A program made the position numbers and the translations under genes. From Photorhabdus bodei (GTDB lineage Bacteria > Pseudomonadota > Gammaproteobacteria > Enterobacterales > Enterobacteriaceae): a DNA stretch of 64,000 nucleotides. The notes under the pieces are model-generated. The model saw only the letters and a list, made by a program, of their open reading frames with translations. It did no database searches and was not told the origin of the DNA. Where the stretch lies: the NCBI RefSeq assembly GCF_003287735.1, contig NZ_NSCM01000006.1:79045-143044 (forward strand), given 5' to 3'. Below are positions 28,590 through 38,343 of this stretch, in pieces (within the stretch, counting starts at the first letter, position 1; every line of letters starts with the position of its first letter).

Positions 28590-29921
28590 TTAGCAGTCAG
28601 CGGATTTAGGAAACTTAGCAGGAACCCAACTTTCTTTTAACCAAATAATCAGCATGAATATTGATTCAATTAAACGATACACGAGAAACGAAAACCATAG
28701 TATTTCAATGCCATGATTTTTGAAAAGACAAAGATAAATAGCTAACGGTATGAAAAAAAACCACTGCAATGGCACAGTAACCATTGTCAACTGCCGGTTG
28801 AAACCTGCTCCAAACATAGAGAATTTTAATATTTGAGCAAAAACCTCAGAAAAAACAAACAATACCGTTATTTTAAACAATCCTATATAATTATTTACTA
28901 TAAAATTATCTTTTATGAATAAACCCATAATGTAATGTGGATTTATCAAAATGAAGAGTTGAATAGTGAATATTCCAAAGCCTAACTTTACCGCAATATT
29001 ACCCCACGATTTAGCATCCTTATATTTATTTGCTCCAAGAGATCGACTCACATAAACCGCAGAAGCCATTCCCATTCCGATTAACGGTGTGATGCTTAGC
29101 AGCATAAGATTATTGAGAACTGTTATCACTGCCAAAGCGGAAGAATTCATTTGGCTAGCAATAATGAACATGACTGCAAACCCACCCGAAAAGAAGAGTT
29201 GCTGTATACCTGCATAGAAAGAAAGTTTTGATATCTCACCGATCTGTTCAAAAATTTTAGTAACTTTAAAAAAACGATATTTAGAATCTATAAAATATCC
29301 ACTGAAATAAAACAAGCAGGCACCTATATAAAAAGCACAACATGTTCCCAATCCAGCACCTCTGATTCCATACCCTAAGGAAACGAGTGTAAAACCTATT
29401 AAGAAATTAAAAAAATAAGTAGAGAAGATTATTAATACACTCATTTTATTCTCACCGATCCCGCCATAGTAACCTCGAAAAGCCCTGACAATCCCTATAG
29501 CTGGAGCACCTAACACTAGAGCTTGAAGGTAAGTTATACAGTTAGAAGCTAAAACTTCATCATGAATAAACAGTGTTATGAATTTTGGGATAAAAAAACC
29601 TAAACCTATGATTGATATACCTAAAACTATAGCAACAAATATTGCACTATGAAGCGCATTAATACCTTGATTTATTTTTCCAGCACCAATGCTCTTACCA
29701 ACTACAGTTTGAACGCTTATGGTTATACCAGTTACACAACTGGTCATTATCGAGAAAATAAATCCGCAAAGACCAACAGCGGCGATGGCATTCATGCCGA
29801 TCTTACCTACAATGAACATATCAATAATGCTATTTAAGCTTTGTGAAAGCATAAGCAAAATAAAAGGGAAGGCAGTAATTAAAACTTGCTGATATGATTT
29901 GAAGTTAATTCTGCTATTCAT
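28590..29921 (-). CDS. MATE-family efflux transporter
   Basis: 443 residues with about 12 hydrophobic segments and MATE features: a first helix ITAFPFILLMLSQSLNSIID, IVGKIGMNAIAAVGLCGFI, and two homologous halves. It should export a small molecule in exchange for sodium or protons across the inner membrane. Its ATG overlaps the stop of the aminotransferase gene by 8 bases (ATGAATAG), so the two are translationally coupled. That placement inside a biosynthetic operon suggests export of the product, or self-protection. Confidence 0.9.
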   Translation of the reverse strand: MNSRINFKSYQQVLITAFPFILLMLSQSLNSIIDMFIVGKIGMNAIAAVGLCGFIFSIMTSCVTGITISVQTVVGKSIGAGKINQGINALHSAIFVAIVLGISIIGLGFFIPKFITLFIHDEVLASNCITYLQALVLGAPAIGIVRAFRGYYGGIGENKMSVLIIFSTYFFNFLIGFTLVSLGYGIRGAGLGTCCAFYIGACLFYFSGYFIDSKYRFFKVTKIFEQIGEISKLSFYAGIQQLFFSGGFAVMFIIASQMNSSALAVITVLNNLMLLSITPLIGMGMASAVYVSRSLGANKYKDAKSWGNIAVKLGFGIFTIQLFILINPHYIMGLFIKDNFIVNNYIGLFKITVLFVFSEVFAQILKFSMFGAGFNRQLTMVTVPLQWFFFIPLAIYLCLFKNHGIEILWFSFLVYRLIESIFMLIIWLKESWVPAKFPKSADC

Positions 29922-30981
29922 TCACATCACCAGATTGGTTTTCTTCACAAGAAGTAATATCTAATAAAAATAAAAGGCAATCGACATCTTTTTTATTGCT
30001 TACTGACGCTCGTATCCAACCTGGGAGTCCAAAAAGACCACAATCACGAACCATAACTCCAAATTTTTCTGCCTTTATAAGAAAATCAGTATTTCCCATA
30101 GGGGGTTTAAAACATACAAAGTTAGTAGAGGATGGTATATATGTCACCTCAGACTTACTAAATGATAATTCAATAGTGGATATTAACTTTTTCACTGTTC
30201 TTACATTGATGGATAAAATATCACTGGCAAGAACTTCAGAAGCCATCCTTTGAGCGAAACGGTTTATTCTAAATGGCAAGGCGAGAGCAGTTAAGGAGAC
30301 AGCATGAATTAAATCTTTAGGGCCTACCGCAAAACCCACCCGTAATCCAGCAAGGCCATATGCTTTGGAAAAAGTCCGCAACACAATAGCCCTTCCACCA
30401 TTCGCTATATATTTTAGAATAGAGTTCTTATTTTCATCAGAAAATTGAATATAAGCCTCATCAATGATGGGGATAACTCTTTTATCATTCATTATCTCAA
30501 TGAAATTGATAACTTCATCTACGCTTACTATACTTCCAGTCGGATTGTGAGGGTTGCATAAATAAGCAAGAATAACATCGCTAGCAATATTTTTCTGATA
30601 ATTAGCAATACTACACCTCATATCATTTAAAGGAACGTATATAACATTTCCCCCGACAATTTTTGCTGATGTCTCATAACCGGGAAATGTGGCCTCACTG
30701 GTCAATATAGTCTTTTTGTTTTTTAAAAAAGTTAAACTTAAGAGAAGAATTATTTCATCTATACCATTTCCTAAAACCACCATATCAGGTGAAACTCTAC
30801 AGTGATAGGATATTTTGTTTTTTAGATCTGTATTTCCTGGATCTGGATAGATACTAATCTTTTTAAATTCATTTAAAAAAACATGATTAAGATTAAGTAA
30901 GTTATTGCTATCACTTTCGTTCAAATGTAGTCGATGAGATATATGGGTATCACTGGTGTTGAAATCCATATTTTTATTCAT
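29914..30981 (-). CDS. HisC-like pyridoxal-phosphate aminotransferase (class I/II)
   Basis: 355 residues from the ATG at 30981, which follows GGAGG by 6 bases; the frame is open 33 bases further into the cupin gene, but that start lacks a ribosome site. Fold-type I motifs are clear: NPHNPTG (143-149), DEAY (174-177), and SKAYGLAGLRVG with the Schiff-base lysine K206. It resembles histidinol-phosphate aminotransferases, a family also recruited for unusual amino acids (BacF-type). A housekeeping role in histidine synthesis is unlikely, since that gene normally sits in the his operon. In this operon it would aminate a methylated 2-oxo acid (inference). Confidence 0.85.
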   Translation of the reverse strand: MNKNMDFNTSDTHISHRLHLNESDSNNLLNLNHVFLNEFKKISIYPDPGNTDLKNKISYHCRVSPDMVVLGNGIDEIILLLSLTFLKNKKTILTSEATFPGYETSAKIVGGNVIYVPLNDMRCSIANYQKNIASDVILAYLCNPHNPTGSIVSVDEVINFIEIMNDKRVIPIIDEAYIQFSDENKNSILKYIANGGRAIVLRTFSKAYGLAGLRVGFAVGPKDLIHAVSLTALALPFRINRFAQRMASEVLASDILSINVRTVKKLISTIELSFSKSEVTYIPSSTNFVCFKPPMGNTDFLIKAEKFGVMVRDCGLFGLPGWIRASVSNKKDVDCLLFLLDITSCEENQSGDVNE

Positions 30982-30982
30982 T

Positions 30983-31357
30983 TCAAACCTCCTTGGAACC
31001 ATATAATATGCCAAAGCAGTAACATCCCTTACTAGCCTTTCTTGTAATGAATTGATGCTCTATTCCAGCTGGTACATGAATAACACTAGGAGAGGAGTAT
31101 GTCTTTGTTTCTCCATTTATTGTTACATCAATGACAGCTTCGTTTGGCTCAGGAGAAATTAGGAAATATATTTCATCAACTTCATGTTTGTGTAATGCGG
31201 CGACAGGTTTATTCACTAACTCTGATATATCGCCGCCTGCAAGCTCGAAAGGTACACCCCCGAACATTTCTTTAGTTATAAAGAAGGGAACCTTGTTCTC
31301 ATGACCTACGACAGATTTCATTACCGGTAGATTTTGTGCGCAATTATAAAAATCCAT
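30983..31357 (-). CDS. Small cupin-domain protein
   Basis: 124 residues, a single cupin barrel. Metal ligands are visible: H56, H58 and E62 in LHKHEVDEIYF, and H101 in HVPAGIEHQF (the PxGxxH motif). Small cupins of this size act as isomerases, dioxygenases or binding proteins; BacB of bacilysin synthesis is a double-cupin isomerase in a comparable gene set. Its stop codon is 1 base from the aminotransferase ATG, and it carries that gene's ribosome binding site in its last codons. The reaction cannot be told from sequence. Confidence 0.8.
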   Translation of the reverse strand: MDFYNCAQNLPVMKSVVGHENKVPFFITKEMFGGVPFELAGGDISELVNKPVAALHKHEVDEIYFLISPEPNEAVIDVTINGETKTYSSPSVIHVPAGIEHQFITRKASKGCYCFGILYGSKEV

Positions 31358-31364
31358 ATAAGCC

Positions 31365-32348
31365 TCACTTCAGAGTGAAAAGGTAAGTGTTAGGAACATT
31401 CAAATATTGAATTTTTTCAATTTCAAAACCAGCTTTGGAGAAGAAATCTATGTACTCTTCTTTCTTGTAAATCCTTATATTCATAAAGTGATGCACGAAT
31501 TCAAAACCATAAGTAAATATGGGAGTTTCTTTGGTGATTGTATTTTCATCTGACATAAAGGTATCTGCCAGGAGAAATCTTTTTGCTTTTGGGAAAGTCT
31601 TTTGTAATGTTCGAAGAACGTCCACAGGATCTTTGATGCTAAACAAATCATGCAGCATCATGAAGGAAATTACTGTATCAACAGTTTCGAATGTGGCTAT
31701 TAATGAAGCATCATCGGTAGCTTCCATTACGTTCTGATTAACCACACAAATTCTGTCATCCATAGAATTATTTCTTATATTAATTTCAGCAGCTTCAATA
31801 GCTTTATGGCTTATATCAATACCTAAGCCCGTTACTTTGTTAAAAATCTTACAAATGTCGATTAAAGCTCCAGCTGCACCACAACCTAAATCTACTATTT
31901 TACTTATATTTAGTCTTTTTAATTCCTTAATTATTGTATTCCACATGTATTCACGATTTGCTTGCCGAGATCCTAACGCTACGTTAGCTCCATCAATCAG
32001 ACTATATAATGAATTATTTTTCTCATCTTTGAGGTCTGTAAAGTTTCGCATGAAATTCCCATAGCCACCTATAGACCAAGTGAAAAATCCAACATTTTTC
32101 CTCATATCCATGCCTAATGGAGTCAGGCTAATTTTCCCTTCATCAGAATCAACAAAAAAACCAAATTTTGTTGAGAATGAAATAAGGGATTCAATTATTT
32201 TTATTTTTCGGTTGTCAAAATTTTTTTCTTTCAGAATAGACTTATCGAATGAAGAGTTGCTTCCGAATAATTCAAATATACCTTCTTTCTCAAGGTGGTA
32301 ACATAGGTTGGAGCCAATATAACCATTAAATAAATTTGATGCCAACAT
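31365..32348 (-). CDS. SAM-dependent methyltransferase with an N-terminal winged-helix-like domain
   Basis: 327 residues. The C-terminal half has the Rossmann methyltransferase motif VDLGCGAAG (152-160) and the acidic motif GLGIDIS (174-180). The N-terminal 110 residues look like the winged-helix dimerisation region of the O-methyltransferase and ketoacid C-methyltransferase families. Length and layout recall MppJ, which beta-methylates phenylpyruvate. It is the first gene of the operon, with AAGGAAAATCACC before the ATG. Together with the aminotransferase, a beta-methyl amino acid is a reasonable product guess. An O- or N-methyltransferase role is also possible. Confidence 0.82.
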   Translation of the reverse strand: MLASNLFNGYIGSNLCYHLEKEGIFELFGSNSSFDKSILKEKNFDNRKIKIIESLISFSTKFGFFVDSDEGKISLTPLGMDMRKNVGFFTWSIGGYGNFMRNFTDLKDEKNNSLYSLIDGANVALGSRQANREYMWNTIIKELKRLNISKIVDLGCGAAGALIDICKIFNKVTGLGIDISHKAIEAAEINIRNNSMDDRICVVNQNVMEATDDASLIATFETVDTVISFMMLHDLFSIKDPVDVLRTLQKTFPKAKRFLLADTFMSDENTITKETPIFTYGFEFVHHFMNIRIYKKEEYIDFFSKAGFEIEKIQYLNVPNTYLFTLK

Positions 32349-33611
32349 GGTGATTTTCCTTATTCATTGCATATAATGTCAATTGAAAAAGCTAAAGCAT
32401 TACACAACAACATGGTATGCCAATAACTAATCATATTGTTCTACAGATCTATATTGCAACAATTTGGAATGGGATAAATAAGAAAGAAATAAAAGCAGCG
32501 GATATTGCCTTTTATTTATTAAAAGATCATGATTCCTCTCACTATTTGCCCAATTCCATCTTGAATATTCATACATTATACGTATAGAAATGTAAAGTTT
32601 TTTATTGGTTAAATCATGTTGTGACATATAATTTATTGATAATATTAAGTATTTTTGTGGTTATTATCATTGAGGTTGGCGGTTTTTCTTAACGAATTGG
32701 CAAACAGGGTTGATGATTTGTCCTTGATTTAGGGTTTTGTTATTAAATAGAGTTAATTATAAAGGGCGGATTCGACTAATAACTGCCAAATTTCTCTCAG
32801 GATTTCCACTTTTTTCAGCCCCAAAAAATCAGTTTTGCCAACGTGATCGTAGAAATAGCCATGTGGTCTGTATTCTTATTGAATTTAGGCGGAATGGATT
32901 GAGGGCGCTTTTTTATCGCGAAAATCACGATATTAGTATCGAGCAGATACTTAATCATCGAAAGATTCTCTTTCACTTGTTACTTGATCAGGACGTTCAG
33001 GTAAAAATCGTCAGTTACAGATTGATCAGACAGGAAAAAACTATCCTATGTATTTTGTATGGGCGCAATAATTCGTTCCTTGCCTCTTGACCTAACAGTA
33101 ACTTCTTTTACATTATCAGGGATAACGGAGATCTGCGGGTAACCTCACATTCTGAGTTCGGTTGCTCATAAAAACTTTACTTTGATATATCATGGCACAT
33201 CTCTTTAATTATTGCTATATATCACGAATATATAGCATAAAATCAAATATAGACAAGGTCTATGGTGACTGATTGCTGATGGTTAACATGTTGTAAAGGC
33301 CAAACAGATCGTTTGGGATCTTTTTATAACTCCTCATATCGCTTAAACCGGATTGAGCTCCTTCAAAGTGTTCGACTATTTTGCAAAGTTATTCAGGACA
33401 AATTAACCCTAATATTAATAGCGGTACTCTTTACTACAAAGTTATTAATTTTCTTATTTAATGTTACAGATCGCATTTTTGTGAACAAAAGAGACGCTAT
33501 TATGCATTAGTGAAATCGCTTAACGACGGGTAAAGATAACGTTCTATTTGTCTGTATAACGATGAAACTTGTCATTCAATTTTAATAACTACTATTCATT
33601 CAGAGGTCTTT
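32349..33611. other. 1.26-kb region between the biosynthetic operon and amiF
   Basis: AT-rich, with no gene I can name. It must hold the promoters of the minus-strand operon and of amiF. A 117-codon frame at 32737-33090 (plus strand) is not recognised and may be spurious or decayed. A notable palindrome lies at 33214-33236. Confidence 0.5.
33214..33236. promoter_or_regulatory. Perfect 9-bp inverted repeat, candidate operator upstream of amiF
   Basis: GCTATATAT and ATATATAGC flank a 5-base spacer (CACGA). The symmetry suits a dimeric repressor or activator. It is 375 bp before amiF, so the regulated gene is uncertain. Confidence 0.35.
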
Positions 33612-34628
33612 ATGGGCAGTACCGGAAGTGTCAGTGCGTGGGATGAAGCGTTATTAATTGCCGCTATTCAATATCCTGTTCCTATTATTAAGGGGCCTGA
33701 AGATATTCAGGTTCAAGTGCAGCAGATTTGTAAAACAATCGATTCAACTAAAGCCGGTTATCCTGACTTGGATTTTATTGTATTTCCTGAATATTCCGTT
33801 CAGGGATTAAATACCAAGATCTGGACTTATGATGAAATGTTATTATCGCAGGACGGTCCAGAAGTTGACTGTTTTCGTCGAGCTTGTATTCGCAACGATA
33901 TCTGGGGTGTGTTTTCCGTAATGGAACATAATGAAGATCCGTCGCAGCCACCTTATAACACTGCGATAATTATTAACAGCAACGGTGAGATTGTATTGCA
34001 TTACCGCAAGTTGCAGCCTTGGGTGCCGATTGAACCCTGGATGCCGGGTAATTTGGGCATGCCGGTTTGTGAGGGGCCTAAAGGTTCAAAGCTGGCGGTG
34101 TGTATTTGTCACGATGGTATGTTTCCAGAATTGGCGCGCGAAGCCGCCTATAAAGGCTGTAACGTTTTTATCCGCATTTCCGGTTATTCTACCCAAGTCA
34201 ACGACCAATGGATCTGGACTAACCGCACTAATGCTTGGCAGAACTTAATGTATACCGTATCGGTTAATCTGGCAGGCTACGATGAGGTTTTTTATTATTT
34301 CGGTGAAGGTACGATTTGTAATTATGACGGTAACATTATCCAGCAAGGGCAGCGTAATCCGTGGGAAATTGTCACTGCTGAACTGTTCCCGCGTTTGGCG
34401 GATAAGGCTCGTGAGAACTGGGCGTTAGAGAACAGTATTTTTAATCTTGGTTGTCGAGGTTATGTTGGTAAACCTGGAGGAGAGAGAGCTAATTATTTGA
34501 CTTGGGTGCGTGATTTAGCAAACGGTGAATATAAACTACCTTGGGATGAAAATATCCGTATTCGTGATGGCTGGAAATATTATCCAGAAGGTGTGAAATT
34601 GGGGCCATTACCGAAAATTGATAAGTAA
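33612..34628 (+). CDS. amiF: Formamidase (formamide amidohydrolase)
   Basis: 338 residues of the nitrilase superfamily. The catalytic triad falls exactly where it does in Helicobacter pylori AmiF: E60 (FPEYS), K133 (YRKLQPW) and C166 (CICHDG). The enzyme hydrolyses formamide to formate and ammonia in the cytoplasm. The start is ATG after GAGGTCTTT. It is a single-gene unit with a long hairpin terminator. Its likely substrate source is the hut pathway encoded 12 kb away, because formimidoylglutamase (HutG) releases formamide. Related aliphatic amidases (AmiE) lack this exact context, but short-chain amides other than formamide cannot be excluded. Confidence 0.93.
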   Translation: MGSTGSVSAWDEALLIAAIQYPVPIIKGPEDIQVQVQQICKTIDSTKAGYPDLDFIVFPEYSVQGLNTKIWTYDEMLLSQDGPEVDCFRRACIRNDIWGVFSVMEHNEDPSQPPYNTAIIINSNGEIVLHYRKLQPWVPIEPWMPGNLGMPVCEGPKGSKLAVCICHDGMFPELAREAAYKGCNVFIRISGYSTQVNDQWIWTNRTNAWQNLMYTVSVNLAGYDEVFYYFGEGTICNYDGNIIQQGQRNPWEIVTAELFPRLADKARENWALENSIFNLGCRGYVGKPGGERANYLTWVRDLANGEYKLPWDENIRIRDGWKYYPEGVKLGPLPKIDK

Positions 34629-34647
34629 GCTGAGAGGCTGATTGTGG

Positions 34648-34713
34648 AAATATAGGATGTAATGATTATCGGATTGGCCGATGATATTTTACCTCCCATT
34701 ATGTCCTATATTT
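34648..34713 (+). terminator. Long hairpin, probable terminator after amiF
   Basis: The arms at 34648-34664 (AAATATAGGATGTAATG) and 34697-34713 (CATTATGTCCTATATTT) pair at 15 of 17 positions, with an inner stem ATCGG/CCGAT. The sequence after it is T-rich but not a clean run. Confidence 0.6.
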
Positions 34714-34925
34714 ATTGATTTGAATATTTTATTGGATAACTATTATAGCAAGGTGATTTTTTATTATATTTTTATTAATCCCATTGTGTTTATTAATTGG
34801 TTGTATTACTAGTTTAATATTAATTTATTGAATGGATTAATCATATAATATGATGATTGAGAATGGTTTTAATTTTTGTGTAAATTGGACATATAAAATC
34901 TAAATTTAATTTAATTGAGATATAA

Positions 34926-35144
34926 ATAACTATTTATTTCTTTGCCGGGAATTATTTCGCTGATGATAATAACATTGATGCCATTGAATTTGGTGGCTAC
35001 ATTTATGCCTGCGGTTGTTCCGGCCATGATGTGATAAAACTGATGGGCTACCATGCAGTCATCAACGGTGGAGAGGGCAATGATCACTTGATAGCCGCAG
35101 CGATTTCGAAGTTCAGTGAGTTTGATACTTTTATCGCTAATTAA
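34926..35144 (+). pseudogene. Collapsed MARTX gene remnant: 5' end joined to 3' repeats
   Basis: In one frame ending at the TAA at 35142, the first part reads YFFAGNYFADDNNIDAI and GGYIYACG. This matches YFFTGKYYDDDDGNNIVAI and GGVIYAKG at the start of the toxin at 16416. The second part, KLMGYHAVINGGEGNDHLIA, matches the toxin's C-terminal repeat KLMGYHAVINGGEGDDHLIA (26393-26452); the match continues through AAISKFS. No start codon is present. A second MARTX copy has lost everything between its two ends. Confidence 0.85.
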
Positions 35145-35152
35145 CCGGTTTC

Positions 35153-35944
35153 CTACATTAATTCCGTATTGGTATTAAGAAAACGATGAATTGCCTTTAA
35201 CACTGCGTCTGGTTTTTCTGCGTGAACCCAGTGATCGCAACCTGCGATAACCCAAGCTTCGGCTTGTGGAAATTGTCTGGTGATATCATTCCGGTACTCT
35301 TCCTGGATATAAGAGGAAAGGCCACCACGAATAAACAGGGCCGGGCGAGGCCATGTAGGGATTTCTTGCCAGCCGATGATCTTTTCATACTGGTTAATTA
35401 ATGCCGGTAAATTGAATTTCCATTCCCCCTGATGGAATGATTTCAGTAAAAACTGAATGACACCTTCTTCCTGAATATTTTCTCGCATAATCTTAGCAGC
35501 GTCTTGACGGGATTTCACTCCGGCTTCTGTCACTTTGTTCAGTGCGGTAAAAATTTGGTCATGACGGCGAACCTGATAGGCAACGGGGGCTATATCAATA
35601 AGAACAATTTTTTCTATCCGCTCTGGTGCTAATGCGGTCATTGCCATCGCGATCTTACCGCCCATTGAATGACCAATAATAAGGGTGGACTGAATTTGCA
35701 GATGATCCAGCAGGGAAATAACATCTTGTGCCATATCGTGGTAATCCATGTTGTTTGCCCGTGGAGATAGACCATGATTGCGTACATCGACTTGAATGAC
35801 AGGATAGTATTGCTGCAAATCACGAGCCAAAACCCCAAGATTATTGAGATCACCGAATAACCCATGGATTAATACCACTGGGGTAGAAGAGAGCGGATTT
35901 TCCGGTATCTGAATATGGTAATTTAACAGGTTGTCTAATTTCAT
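35153..35944 (-). CDS. ybfF: Alpha/beta-hydrolase esterase YbfF
   Basis: 263 residues. The alpha/beta-hydrolase fold is evident from the oxyanion motif LIHGLFGDLNNLG (25-37) and the nucleophile S93 in GHSMGG; the late CDHWVHAEKPD supplies the catalytic histidine. It matches enterobacterial YbfF, a cytosolic acyl-CoA and short-ester thioesterase/esterase. ATG at 35944. In E. coli this gene sits beside seqA; here it is followed by dctA on the opposite strand. Its stop is 9 bases from the MARTX remnant. Confidence 0.9.
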   Translation of the reverse strand: MKLDNLLNYHIQIPENPLSSTPVVLIHGLFGDLNNLGVLARDLQQYYPVIQVDVRNHGLSPRANNMDYHDMAQDVISLLDHLQIQSTLIIGHSMGGKIAMAMTALAPERIEKIVLIDIAPVAYQVRRHDQIFTALNKVTEAGVKSRQDAAKIMRENIQEEGVIQFLLKSFHQGEWKFNLPALINQYEKIIGWQEIPTWPRPALFIRGGLSSYIQEEYRNDITRQFPQAEAWVIAGCDHWVHAEKPDAVLKAIHRFLNTNTELM

Positions 35945-36404
35945 GATGAGAATTGTTTTCTTTCAGGTATTGATATCATGCCGTGTATATTGTTGCTTAA
36001 ATTATAAAAAAGCAACCAGGCTGTACAATTATAGTTAATAATTTCTTATGATTACATCGTTTTCAAAATGTTCATGTATCAAAAATTTGTTAATTTTTTT
36101 ATGGTAATACTTAATGGATTGAAAAATAAACATTCTTCGAGTAAATAATATTTTTAAATGGAAAGTTTTAAATAACTTGTGAGATGATTATTGGTTCAAT
36201 CATCTTAGTGAGGTTATTGATTGTGTGTTTATGTGATCTGTATCTTAAAAAATTGTGTGTTAATTTTAATTTTTTGTGAAAAAATGATGAAAATTTACTT
36301 TATGTTTTATTAAATAAAGGTATAAAGTACATTTAACAAAAACTACATCGTTCTAATAAGAATAAATAGAATCTGATTTATACTATGGATTAGGGAATTA
36401 AGAA
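35945..36404. promoter_or_regulatory. Divergent ybfF/dctA promoter region with a possible CRP site
   Basis: 460 bp, AT-rich, no gene. TGTGATCTGTATCTTA at 36232-36247 resembles a CRP site with one good half (TGTGA) and one poor half. In E. coli dctA is CRP- and DcuR-activated, so a CRP site is plausible, but this match is weak. Confidence 0.35.
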
Positions 36405-37658
36405 GTGAAGAAAAATTTACTAAAGAGTCTTTATTTTCAAGTTTTGCTCGCAATAACTATCGGTATACTTCTGGGGCATTTCTATCCAGAGCTTGGTACA
36501 GAAATGAAGCCATTGGGTGATGGATTTGTTAAATTAATCAAAATGGTTATTGCTCCTGTTATTTTCTGTACTGTTGTAACCGGCATTGCAGGTATGGAAA
36601 GTATGAAAGCTGTTGGTAAAACGGGTGCTATTGCACTGGTGTATTTTGAAATAGTTAGCACAATTGCTTTGATTATTGGGCTAATTGTTGTCAATGTTAT
36701 GCAGCCTGGTGCTGGGATGAATATTGATCCCTCTACGTTAGATGTTAAAGCGGTATCCCTATATGCGGAGAAGGCTGCTGAACAAGGGATAATAGCATTT
36801 TTACTTGATGTTATTCCGGCCAGTGTCATTGGGGCGTTTGCCAGTGGTAATATTTTGCAGGTCTTATTATTTGCTGTGTTATTTGGTTTTGCACTTCATC
36901 GTTTAGGAGAGAAAGGGAAATCAATCTTCAATATTATTGATGGTTTTTCGCATGTTATTTTCGGTATTATCAATATGATAATGCGATTGGCTCCTTTAGG
37001 CGCTTTTGGTGCAATGGCATTTACCATCGGTAAATATGGTATTGGTACGTTGGTACAATTAGGACAATTAATAGTTTGCTTTTATATCACCTGTATTCTT
37101 TTTGTCATATTTGTTTTAGGGACAATCGCAAAAGCGACAGGATTTAGTATATTCCGGTTTATTAATTACATTAAAGAAGAGTTATTAATTGTATTGGGAA
37201 CATCATCTTCTGAATCTGCATTGCCGCGTATGTTAGATAAAATGGAGAAAGCGGGATGCCAGAAATCTGTTGTTGGGTTGGTGATACCGACGGGATATTC
37301 CTTTAATCTGGATGGTACCTCCATTTACCTGACAATGGCTGCGGTATTTATTGCTCAAGCAACAAATACTCATATGGATATTGTGCATCAAATAACGCTA
37401 TTGGTTGTATTACTTTTATCTTCTAAAGGTGCTGCTGGCGTAACAGGTAGTGGGTTTATTGTATTAGCTGCGACAATTTCTGCTGTTGGGCATTTACCAC
37501 TAGCAGGGCTGGCATTAATACTGGGAATAGATCGTTTCATGTCAGAAGCCAGAGCTTTAACGAATCTAATTGGTAATGGTGTTGCAACGATTGTGGTCGC
37601 GAAGCGTTGTCGTCAGCTTGATGAAGGCAAATTAAACGAAGTGCTAAATGCCAAGTAA
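36405..37658 (+). CDS. dctA: Aerobic C4-dicarboxylate transporter
   Basis: 417 residues, almost collinear with E. coli Dct[10 protein letters not shown] at the start, [36 protein letters not shown] and [18 protein letters not shown]. These include the serine-rich re-entrant loop and the NLDGT substrate motif of the DAACS family. It imports succinate, fumarate, malate and aspartate with protons through the inner membrane. The start is GTG at 36405, aligned with the E. coli N-terminus. The C-terminus is about 10 residues shorter than in E. coli. Single-gene unit. Confidence 0.96.
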   Translation: MKKNLLKSLYFQVLLAITIGILLGHFYPELGTEMKPLGDGFVKLIKMVIAPVIFCTVVTGIAGMESMKAVGKTGAIALVYFEIVSTIALIIGLIVVNVMQPGAGMNIDPSTLDVKAVSLYAEKAAEQGIIAFLLDVIPASVIGAFASGNILQVLLFAVLFGFALHRLGEKGKSIFNIIDGFSHVIFGIINMIMRLAPLGAFGAMAFTIGKYGIGTLVQLGQLIVCFYITCILFVIFVLGTIAKATGFSIFRFINYIKEELLIVLGTSSSESALPRMLDKMEKAGCQKSVVGLVIPTGYSFNLDGTSIYLTMAAVFIAQATNTHMDIVHQITLLVVLLLSSKGAAGVTGSGFIVLAATISAVGHLPLAGLALILGIDRFMSEARALTNLIGNGVATIVVAKRCRQLDEGKLNEVLNAK

Positions 37659-38079
37659 GTAAATTTTTAAGTTTTTATCTATTCGATGACCAATTAATAA
37701 AATAATGCCGGCCTTGTGTCGGCATGAATTCTAATCAATGAAGACCAGCAGCAATTCATACTATTCTCCCGCTGATATGCATACGTAACTTACTTTCAAT
37801 TTATTGGGATCTAAAGTGTGAACCAAGCCTTTTCGGCGTTTTTTGTTTTTTGATTGCGATTTTTCTTGTTGCAAGTACTGTATGTATGGACTCACTAAGC
37901 GGTTTTAACACCACAACGACAGCAATAACCCGCTCTATTGGTGAGTTTCAGTTTGACTGTGTGACTATTACCCCCGCGTTAGAGTTTATTCCAATTTAGT
38001 TCGATTTAGGTGGATTTAGTATGATTGCTTGCTGTTATTGGGTTTTTGGTGGATTTGTTTAGGTGGGTGTAGTTAAGGG
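37659..38079. other. Intergenic region between dctA and tRNA-Arg
   Basis: No gene seen. A hairpin ATGCCG (37705-37710)/CGGCAT (37720-37725) could end dctA transcription, though no T-run follows. A T-rich stretch after AAGCCTTTTCGGCG near 37832-37850 may be a second weak terminator. Confidence 0.5.
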
Positions 38080-38154
38080 TGGCGTCCCCTGCTGGAATCG
38101 AACCAGCAATTAGCCCTTAGGAGGGGCTTGTTATATCCATTTAACTAAGGGGAC
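38080..38154 (-). tRNA. argW: tRNA-Arg with CCU anticodon
   Basis: On the minus strand GTCCCCT (from 38154) pairs with AGGGGAC (ending 38084), followed by discriminator G and an encoded CCA (38080-38082). D-arm AGTTAAATGGATATAAC, anticodon stem-loop with CCT, and T-arm GGTTCGATTCC are all present. Sequence and place next to mlaA match E. coli argW, a common phage integration site. No integrase lies beside it in this window. Confidence 0.97.
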
Positions 38155-38343
38155 GTAGCTTTATTATAACGGCTTTTCATTCATAATATAAGGTGTTATA
38201 AACTGTTTGCCTATTTAGTGATCGCTTGAATTGAGTACCATTCAAGTTGGATTGTCAGTAATATTTACATTATTGATGATCATCGGCGAGTCGAGCAACA
38301 AACTGATTTGCCGAATCTAGAAGGTTATTATTTGGAGAGATGT

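Noticed and set aside
29914..30981. Housekeeping histidinol-phosphate aminotransferase hisC
   Set aside because: Motifs fit the family, but the gene sits in an unrelated operon with biosynthetic and export genes and no other his genes.
32737..33090. 117-codon open frame in the gap before amiF
   Set aside because: Unusual composition, no clear ribosome binding site and no recognisable motif; kept only as a remark in the region entry.
38080..38154. Prophage attachment at tRNA-Arg
   Set aside because: The tRNA type is a common integration site, but no integrase, phage gene or duplicated tRNA 3' end is visible on either side.
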